DNA of 20,600 nucleotides, taken from the NCBI GenBank assembly GCA_036244855.1, contig BQKZ01006129.1, positions 22,650 to 43,249 on the forward strand, written 5' to 3'. A program made the translations under genes and the position numbers. The notes below the pieces were generated by a model. That model was not told the origin of the DNA and did not search any database. It saw only the letters and a program-made list of their open reading frames with translations. Shown here piece by piece: positions 1-8,600 of this stretch. This DNA is from Temnopleurus reevesii. Lineage: Eukaryota; Echinodermata; Echinoidea; Temnopleuroida; Temnopleuridae. Positions within the stretch are counted from its first letter, which is position 1, and each line of letters begins with the position of its first letter.

Positions 1-230
1 GAAATCACTTACGTACTAGAAAACTACCCATCAGTCTCTCTGATATGAACAACTGTAAATACACGTATACAAGGTAATATGACTTTACGGTTGTTCATAT
101 CAGGGAGCATGCTGGGATATCTTTTAGTACACACCTGGTGCACGCATTGTTTACACTGCACGAAATCACTTACGTACTAGAAAACTACCCATCATGCTCT
201 CTGATATGAACAACCGTGAATATACGTATT
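1..230. repeat. 161 bp direct repeat with internal inverted copies
   Basis: The stretch beginning GAAATCACTTACGTACTAG at position 1 recurs at 162 and runs about 65 bases in each copy. An inverted copy of its second part (GGTTGTTCATATCAGGGA) lies at 89-106, so the DNA can fold in more than one way. It lies just downstream of the HNMT-like stop and probably forms part of its 3' UTR or flank. The family is unknown. Confidence 0.7.
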
Positions 231-250
231 TCAATGATTTTTTCTTTTCT

Positions 251-508
251 TTAAAGGGTAACCTTCGACGTCTTCTCTTTGAGAACAGTAATATTAACCC
301 ATCCTCTGTATATCAGCACCTCGCCACTCTCCTCGGTCTCCGAAAACGCCGGATCTCTGATGCAACTGATGACGTCATCTTGGAGACTCTTTGAGGCGGT
401 CTGCCGGAAGTCCTTTGTGTGCGTCAAGAAGTCCATGATCAGGTGACCATCACGTGAGTTCGGATCGAAACACACGGAGGAAGGGATGTGCCAGACTCCC
501 CTGTCTAC
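251..508 (-). CDS. HNMT-like: HNMT-like exon 4 (C-terminus and stop)
   Basis: This 258 nt exon has acceptor TTCCCTTTAG in phase 0, 85 codons and a TAA stop at 253-251. It begins VDRGVWHIPSSVCFD, then DGHLIMDFLTHT, matching GDLLWDFLTET of human HNMT. The end, DPAFSETEESGEVLIYRGW, matches EPEFSAKKEGKVLFNNTL. The spacing from LGLSYQ in exon 3 to the conserved CF is the same 16 residues as in the human protein, which supports the splice choice. Arg288 replaces the histamine-binding Asn283. The protein runs a few residues past the human end. I see no AATAAA on the minus strand in the 250 bp below the stop, so the polyadenylation site is probably outside the window. Confidence 0.88.
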   Translation of the reverse strand, partial: VDRGVWHIPSSVCFDPNSRDGHLIMDFLTHTKDFRQTASKSLQDDVISCIRDPAFSETEESGEVLIYRGWVNITVLKEKTSKVTL

Positions 509-834
509 CTAAAGGGAACAATTGTATTTTTAGTTTGCAAATGGCAATAAACCGCTAATCATACAGAGCGTTTGATGAAAAGACCACCATCCGACATTTT
601 AAAAGTGAATGGGGTGTCCGGTTGTAATGTGTGTGGAGTGTGAATTCGCATTCAATTTGCACGTGAGGAGATGTGCTGATGAAGAGAGCGATGTGTGTCG
701 TCATTTTTGTATTCGTGATAATTAAGCCATATTTCTGAGTCGATTTTATTAAAACAAATATGAAAATGCTCTAATTTTCTATTGACGCTCTAATATTTTA
801 CTGCAGATCACAAAGTATTTAAGTATCTGAATCG

Positions 835-878
<44 letters not shown>

Positions 879-2635
879 CAGAACTGATACGTTTACAGAC
901 TTATAAACTTAAACATGATAGTTTTGTCATATTAATTAGTCCAGCTTGGATAGGCTTGCATTCCAAAACAATTGGATTTAGATAGTGTACTCTAATTGAG
1001 TAGAATATAGTTTTCTAATATGTGAAATTCTCAACAAAAAAAACAAGCAGGTTCTTACAATTAAAATATCGTGCGTTCAATTTTTGGTGTACATCTGCGG
1101 GAGGAAGAAAACAAATGCTCACCTAATGTGCGCAATATTTTAGCGTCATCTATGATAATAATGATAATACATATAGATGCAATTTACATAGCGCCCGTGT
1201 GCACTGCTAAAGGCACTTTGGATTATTACTGCGCACATCGGTTGCGCTCGCATTTCCTTCTGTCCATAGGTCTCCGACCAACAAAATACGGTAGGCACTT
1301 ATGCGTCTCACATAGGAGACAGCACGCATGCGCGGACGGGATTCTTTGATGGAGGTCTGCCATAGGACGTAGCGAGGCGAATGTAGGGGGAGGTTTTAGA
1401 GATTTGATAATAATCTATTAATTTAATATGAAAGGAAGTGATCGAAGAATCTCGTCCTCGCGCGCTGCCTATGAAGGTAGCCTAACGTCCGCGCACACTG
1501 TCTCCTATGTGAGACTAATAAGTGCCTACAACAAAATACAAGGTTCGCTATATCAACCCATTGATGGCACGGCATCACGGCACGGTTTTTACGCGATGTA
1601 TTGGTTGTTATTGGCCAACGCGCTCCTCCACGCAAAGGATGTTTAACAATTGGCCAATCACAGGGGAGACATCGCGTAAAAACCGTGCCGTGATGTCGTG
1701 TCTTGTGTGGTGTGCCCGGGCCTATAGACTTTGAACAGGGACTACCTGGTTCCAGTTGTCAAATGGTAAAGTAACTACGACAATTTTATAAGGAGGTACC
1801 TGGTACGAAAGTCCCAAGGTATCAAGAGATTCCGTGACATCCTTGTCACTTATGATAGTCGGTCGAACGGAGCCATGCTGGATCTGGATATCGGCAAGCT
1901 TGACATATATCGATTCATCTGGAATTGAAAAAAAATATTTTATTTTACTTTAGGAGGCATTACCACCTGATTACAGTCCAATTTTAGAGGTCACCTGTCT
2001 ATAGCTACCATCTCTATATAGTGGCCACCTAAATATAATGATATAATACACAACATTTATATAATAGCGTTTAATATGACGTGTTTCTAAGCGCTTTGTG
2101 CATTATTAACCGGCTATAGCATGGCTACCATTCGGCGCTCACTGTATTCAAGGAAAATATTCAGCATGGAATACAGACGATATGCATTCCTTTAATCGTG
2201 GGAGATCCGCCGACTAATTTGAAATTCATGCCCGAAAAGAAACATACACATGTCACAACAATATTTCATCTGTGACGAGTCCTCTCGTTCACTTTCCCGA
2301 TTTGACACGTGCGTTTTTCAGATTTCATCTTCCCTCATCTGTGACAGGCTCAATTATTATGTACATGTATTCAATCATCATTCAATTATGACGTCATCTG
2401 ACGTCATCCGAAACTTGTCAACTGAAATCGAACCCGATTTGGAAATGAGCCAAAAATAAGGAAAATGCATTGGACGTGTTGACATGCACTTGTTTCATTC
2501 CACCATGTCCACAGCAAGTGCCTGTCTTGATGAAATACCTTGAAAATTAATGCAAAGGCAACAAATACTGTTTTCATACGTATTGAATTTCACTAAATTT
2601 GAAAAAGCAGTTGTCAAGAGATTCACTTTTTTGTN

Positions 2636-2670
<35 letters not shown>

Positions 2671-5600
2671 CAGAACTGATACGTTTACAGACTTATAAAC
2701 TTAAACATGATAGTTTTGTCATATTAATTAGTCCAGCTTGGATAGGCTTGCATTCCAAAACAATTGGATTTAGATAGTGTACTCTAATTGAGTAGAATAT
2801 AGTTTTCTAATATGTGAAATTCTCAACAAAAAAAACAAGCAGGTTCTTACAATTAAAATATCGTGCGTTCAATTTTTGGTGTACATCTGCGGGAGGAAGA
2901 AAACAAATGCTCACCTAATGTGCGCAATATTTTAGCGTCATCTATGATAATAATGATAATACATATAGATGCAATTTACATAGCGCCCGTGTGCACTGCT
3001 AAAGGCACTTTGGATTATTACTGCGCACATCGGTTGCGCTCGCATTTCCTTCTGTCCATAGGTCTCCGACCAACAAAATACGGTAGGCACTTATGCGTCT
3101 CACATAGGAGACAGCACGCATGCGCGGACGGGATTCTTTGATGGAGGTCTGCCATAGGACGTAGCGAGGCGAATGTAGGGGGAGGTTTTAGAGATTTGAT
3201 AATAATCTATTAATTTAATATGAAAGGAAGTGATCGAAGAATCTCGTCCTCGCGCGCTGCCTATGAAGGTAGCCTAACGTCCGCGCACACTGTCTCCTAT
3301 GTGAGACTAATAAGTGCCTACAACAAAATACAAGGTTCGCTATATCAACCCATTGATGGCACGGCATCACGGCACGGTTTTTACGCGATGTATTGGTTGT
3401 TATTGGCCAACGCGCTCCTCCACGCAAAGGATGTTTAACAATTGGCCAATCACAGGGGAGACATCGCGTAAAAACCGTGCCGTGATGTCGTGTCTTGTGT
3501 GGTGTGCCCGGGCCTATAGACTTTGAACAGGGACTACCTGGTTCCAGTTGTCAAATGGTAAAGTAACTACGACAATTTTATAAGGAGGTACCTGGTACGA
3601 AAGTCCCAAGGTATCAAGAGATTCCGTGACATCCTTGTCACTTATGATAGTCGGTCGAACGGAGCCATGCTGGATCTGGATATCGGCAAGCTTGACATAT
3701 ATCGATTCATCTGGAATTGAAAAAAAATATTTTATTTTACTTTAGGAGGCATTACCACCTGATTACAGTCCAATTTTAGAGGTCACCTGTCTATAGCTAC
3801 CATCTCTATATAGTGGCCACCTAAATATAATGATATAATACACAACATTTATATAATAGCGTTTAATATGACGTGTTTCTAAGCGCTTTGTGCATTATTA
3901 ACCGGCTATAGCATGGCTACCATTCGGCGCTCACTGTATTCAAGGAAAATATTCAGCATGGAATACAGACGATATGCATTCCTTTAATCGTGGGAGATCC
4001 GCCGACTAATTTGAAATTCATGCCCGAAAAGAAACATACACATGTCACAACAATATTTCATCTGTGACGAGTCCTCTCGTTCACTTTCCCGATTTGACAC
4101 GTGCGTTTTTCAGATTTCATCTTCCCTCATCTGTGACAGGCTCAATTATTATGTACATGTATTCAATCATCATTCAATTATGACGTCATCTGACGTCATC
4201 CGAAACTTGTCAACTGAAATCGAACCCGATTTGGAAATGAGCCAAAAATAAGGAAAATGCATTGGACGTGTTGACATGCACTTGTTTCATTCCACCATGT
4301 CCACAGCAAGTGCCTGTCTTGATGAAATACCTTGAAAATTAATGCAAAGGCAACAAATACTGTTTTCATACGTATTGAATTTCACTAAATTTGAAAAAGC
4401 AGTTGTCAAGAGATTCACTTTTTTGTGGGCATGCACGCACCGTGGGGTGGCCCCCCCCCCCGGGGGGGGGGGGTCAGCGCTAGAGAGGCGCCAAAATTTG
4501 ATGGCTAAAAGTGCTTATACGGGGGCGCCAAAACGTTGAAAGAGACAGAGAGGCGCCAATATTTTGGTCAAGACCTTTTTTTTTTTGCTTTTCAGCTCAG
4601 CCGGGAGGGGGGCGCAAAATTTGTGGATAGGGCACTTTTGTGGAATTACTCACTTCCAGTCGATTGTGACGAGAGGCACGTCGACATTAATCGAAATGTC
4701 CTTATTATATTGTCAGATAATTTTTACTCCTTAAATCTTTCAAAACGTTTACCTACGTTCATTTTACATAACATTTGGCATTTAAGAGTGTAAATTAAAA
4801 CCCTCTAAGTTGTTTTTTTTTTCAAATGAAAGAGATCCATTTTATCAATTTAATTCCTTGCTGATGTCTTCTTAACATTTTGCTGTCGTTGCCCAATATG
4901 GACACCGACTGGTTGTTCAATAAACAACCACCCACGTATTTGCTACGTTGTGCTTACATGGAATTATGTTGATCAATAGAACACCGCCTTCCTCCAGACA
5001 CCCATGTAGCACATTGAGTGTTGTGTCAAGGTGATCAGTGTAATATAGCGAATGCATTAGGTGTATGAGGTGAAACTTCTCCATCCCACCGCTGCCACCA
5101 GGTTCATCGCACTTCTGCACGAATTCATCCAGAGTATCATCCCTCCACGTGAACGTCACGCCGGGGAGTTCACCGCGGTTATCCTTAACGCGCTGTTTGA
5201 AGAGTGTTCGCTGCTTCTCCGATGGTTCCACGATTGTGTTGTGTATAGCGGGGAAGGATGGGAGCAGCTTACGCATCATGTCGCAGTCGATATTACCTGT
5301 ATCAATGATAAAATTAGGAGTGCACTATTGGAGTGTTGCTCAAAAGTTGCAATTGCTCGCAAGTTGCAGTTGCTCGGAACGCGCCAATCAAAATCATTGT
5401 CTCATGCGCGTCTTGTTAAATGCGCATACCATGCGCTAATGAAGATGCGCGTTACAATTGGTAAAGTTGCAATTGATTTGCACTTGATTTTGAACAACAC
5501 CCCCTGTGAAGATGACAATGTACTCACCATGGCGGAGGCTTTGGGGGGCCCTAGCCGCCTAAGCCCCATAGTATAAAGATTTTCAAATCAATCGTCTGTA

Positions 5601-8600
5601 GGAAATAATGTGTACTAAAGATATACTATCAATCTTGCGATCTATTGATAATCTATAAAAGCCTCGCTCACATAGGACCCCGGTAGCAACACGACTCAAC
5701 ACGAGTCTTTGTTGATTCATAGTTAACTGCCTTCCGAACAAAGAGCCGTGTTGAATCGTGTTGCTTCCGGGGTCCTATGTGACCAGGGTCTTAAGTAAAT
5801 GATTTCCCATAGATTTACGATTCATATCTTTCGTACGATTGATTAGAAATCCCAGGTCTTCATTTGACAAAATGTTCGACTAAATTAAATATGCTGGGGT
5901 TTTTTGCGATAAAATCACTCCATTCGACACAGATGTTATCAATTGTGCAATTCTATCTTTAAGTTGGACATGTTTCGACCAATAATCGTGTGGGCAGTTG
6001 CACAGTTTTAGGCACATCTGCAACAATGTCTTTAAACATGGTGGCACAATAAGTAAAGACTTCTTAGTAAGAAGAAGATGGCTGAAATTATTTTGAGCAA
6101 TTGGCCACTGGGCGCTGTATATGTGCGTGCAAGGAAATTATAGCACAAGCTCGACCCGCGCACTGGTCATAGTATGGCGTGCGCACGTGCATGCACGCTA
6201 AAATATCTTTCGAACTTGAGCTACATGTATCTTGAAAAACTATGGGGTGTTGCTCAAAATCAACTGCAGATCAAATGCAACTTTACAAGTTGTAACGCGC
6301 ATGTTCATTCGCGCGCGATATGCGCAGTTAACAAGACGCGCGTGAAACAATGATTTCGATTGGCGCGTTCCAATCAGCTGCAATATGCGATCAATTGCAA
6401 CTTTTTAGCAATATCCCCTAAATCTGATTGGATTGTAAAATCGCGACATTTTTTATTTACAAAATAAAGATTAAATGCTTAGCTTTCTGCTGGCGTGCGA
6501 AGAAAATTGATACCACGGTCGTTTGAAATTTTGCGGGAAATAGATTGCACCAACTACCCGCCAAAATGTGAAAAAGGGCACAATTCCCATTAAAAAGCTG
6601 AAAATATGATATTATAAAAGTGGAAATCGTAACTCTTTACAAAGCAAAATAAATATAATATTTGGCATTAGTCTTAGGGTGAAATATCAAATAATATAAC
6701 AAATGAAAGGGGTTTTGTATTTCATTTTTCATTTTCAAGTAGTGATTGACTTCCAACCAAAAAGCACTGTATCTTGATTTCACGGCGCGCTGAGCAGATG
6801 CACGCAACTTTTTTATATGCGAGCACCTTCAAGTGGCCATCAGCCATCCATCTGTCTAAAGGCTTTATATATCCGAATTACTTTCGCCGATGAAAAATAG
6901 ACCCATAGGCAACCGATTGATGTTCAGTTATTATGGATTAATGTTAATAGATGTGAATGAGTGATTGTTTGTTATGGATATGAGTAAATAACACGATATA
7001 AACTATTTCCGAAAAGTTAACTCGAACGAAAATAATAGATCCGTACACCATGTATTCAACTGTGCGGACACAACAATGACAAGCCGGTACCGATTTCAAT
7101 AATATTACAAAAGGGTATTGAAAATGCGTTCGACTTAACTTTTCGAAAATACTTTATATCGTGTTAAATGAATATATCCAAAATTTTTCGATTTCTGGAA
7201 CTACTTGACACCCCTAAAGATCATTATGGAGTTTATTTATGCATGAAATGTTGCCATGTGCGGGGTAATTGCTAAAAAAAAATGAGCTGGTCAACAGGTA
7301 GTTTTTTAATTCAGAATGATAAAATCCATATAATCCCCTTTCCATTGCTACCAAGCACTTGTCAATCTAATCTACAGCTAAATTTATACAATTTTTAAAT
7401 GGGCAAATAACACAGGAGTCTATGGAGAAATAATTACGCGTGTGTACCCTTAGCCAACAGCTCACCAAAAGCCTTCTCCATCCAGCACCCGAGCGGTCCT
7501 AGCTGGGTTGCATAGCGGAGTAGTGACTGATTTTATTGTTTGAAAGTTTGATTTTTTTTTATCGCTGCAACCCAAAACCAATGAGAATCGAGCATCGGTT
7601 TGCCTCTAAAGGAAGAGCGCCAACTAGTGGCGAGAGTCAGCTAGTCCTCTCGCAAGCTCGGTTGTATCTAATCTGGTGTAAAATTACTGTTCAATAAAAG
7701 GAGAACTTTAACGTAAATCCCTGGTCACATAGGGCCCCGGAAGCAACACGATTCAATACGACTCTTTGTTTGGAGGCAGTTAACAGTGAATCAACAAAGA
7801 GTCGTGTTGAATCGTGTTGCTTCCGGGGTCTTATGTGACGGGGGCATTACGTACAACTTGTATGATGTGTCCTTTGTTTGTAGTGGATATTCCACAAGTT
7901 GTATGATGGAAGTCATTAAAGGCCCGCACCTTATTTCTGAGCAAATATAAAACAATAAAAACTATAATTTGATGAAAGAATCTGGTATCACTTTAGAAGT
8001 AGAAATTGAGCAGGAAAAAGTAAAGCTTCCGACAACTTATTTAAAACTGCGGTAGTTGAGAAACAACGGAGCGGGTGAGAGGACTGGCCGAATCCCGTCG
8101 CTAGTTGGCGCTCTTCCTTTAGAGGCAAACCAACACTTTATAGCGCACATTCATTTTCTGCTATTACTTCAGTGAAAACTTGGCCAAATTTGAGAACCAT
8201 CACAATAAAACATTATTGTTAAGATAAAATAACTATTCTAGCAGATAGTTCAGCGATACACCCTGATGAAGAATATTTGTTCACATAATACGGTATATCA
8301 TTGTTGCAACCGCGGCTTCTAACCTTGATCAAATGACATGAAGAGTTGTAATTCCAGGTTACTGTAAGAGTTCCTTGACAAAAATTAAATAATCCAATAC
8401 TGGAATATAAAGCCCGCACAAATATCCTTAAATCAATTTGTGGTTGAATTAACCCAATGACTACTGGAGCCGGACAGTCCTTGCACAAAGCCTATGGGAA
8501 TCATAAAATTCAGTAGTCAACGGGTTAAGTATTTCTAGCAGAAGTTGAGAATATCTCAATAAACAACTTTAAACCAAAACACGCCAAATTCATAGTTCAA

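Larger units (their letters stand above)
844..2634. repeat. 1792 bp direct duplication, left copy
   Basis: By eye every base from 844 to 2634 equals the base 1792 positions to the right (2636-4426), including the reading frames. It begins inside a CT microsatellite and ends at TTTTTTGT immediately before the N at 2635. It contains HNMT-like exon 3 copy A, a fold-back element at 1290-1530, a second inverted repeat at 1566-1703, and non-coding sequence. Confidence 0.95.
2636..4426. repeat. 1792 bp direct duplication, right copy
   Basis: This matches 844-2634 over its whole length. It starts in the CT microsatellite right after the N and ends where unique sequence (GGGCATGCACGCACC) begins. The CT run (2636-2668) lines up with 844-876. 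See the finding on unmerged contig overlap. Confidence 0.95.

Noticed and set aside
1071..1349. 92-codon open frame (also at 2863-3141)
   Set aside because: It lies across a fold-back arm in an intron. No motif is seen, and the repeat in the second block is only the duplication.
5061..5576. 171-codon plus-strand open frame
   Set aside because: It runs antisense to HNMT-like exon 2 and through a family B element. It has no family resemblance, and the minus strand has the conserved motifs and splice signals.
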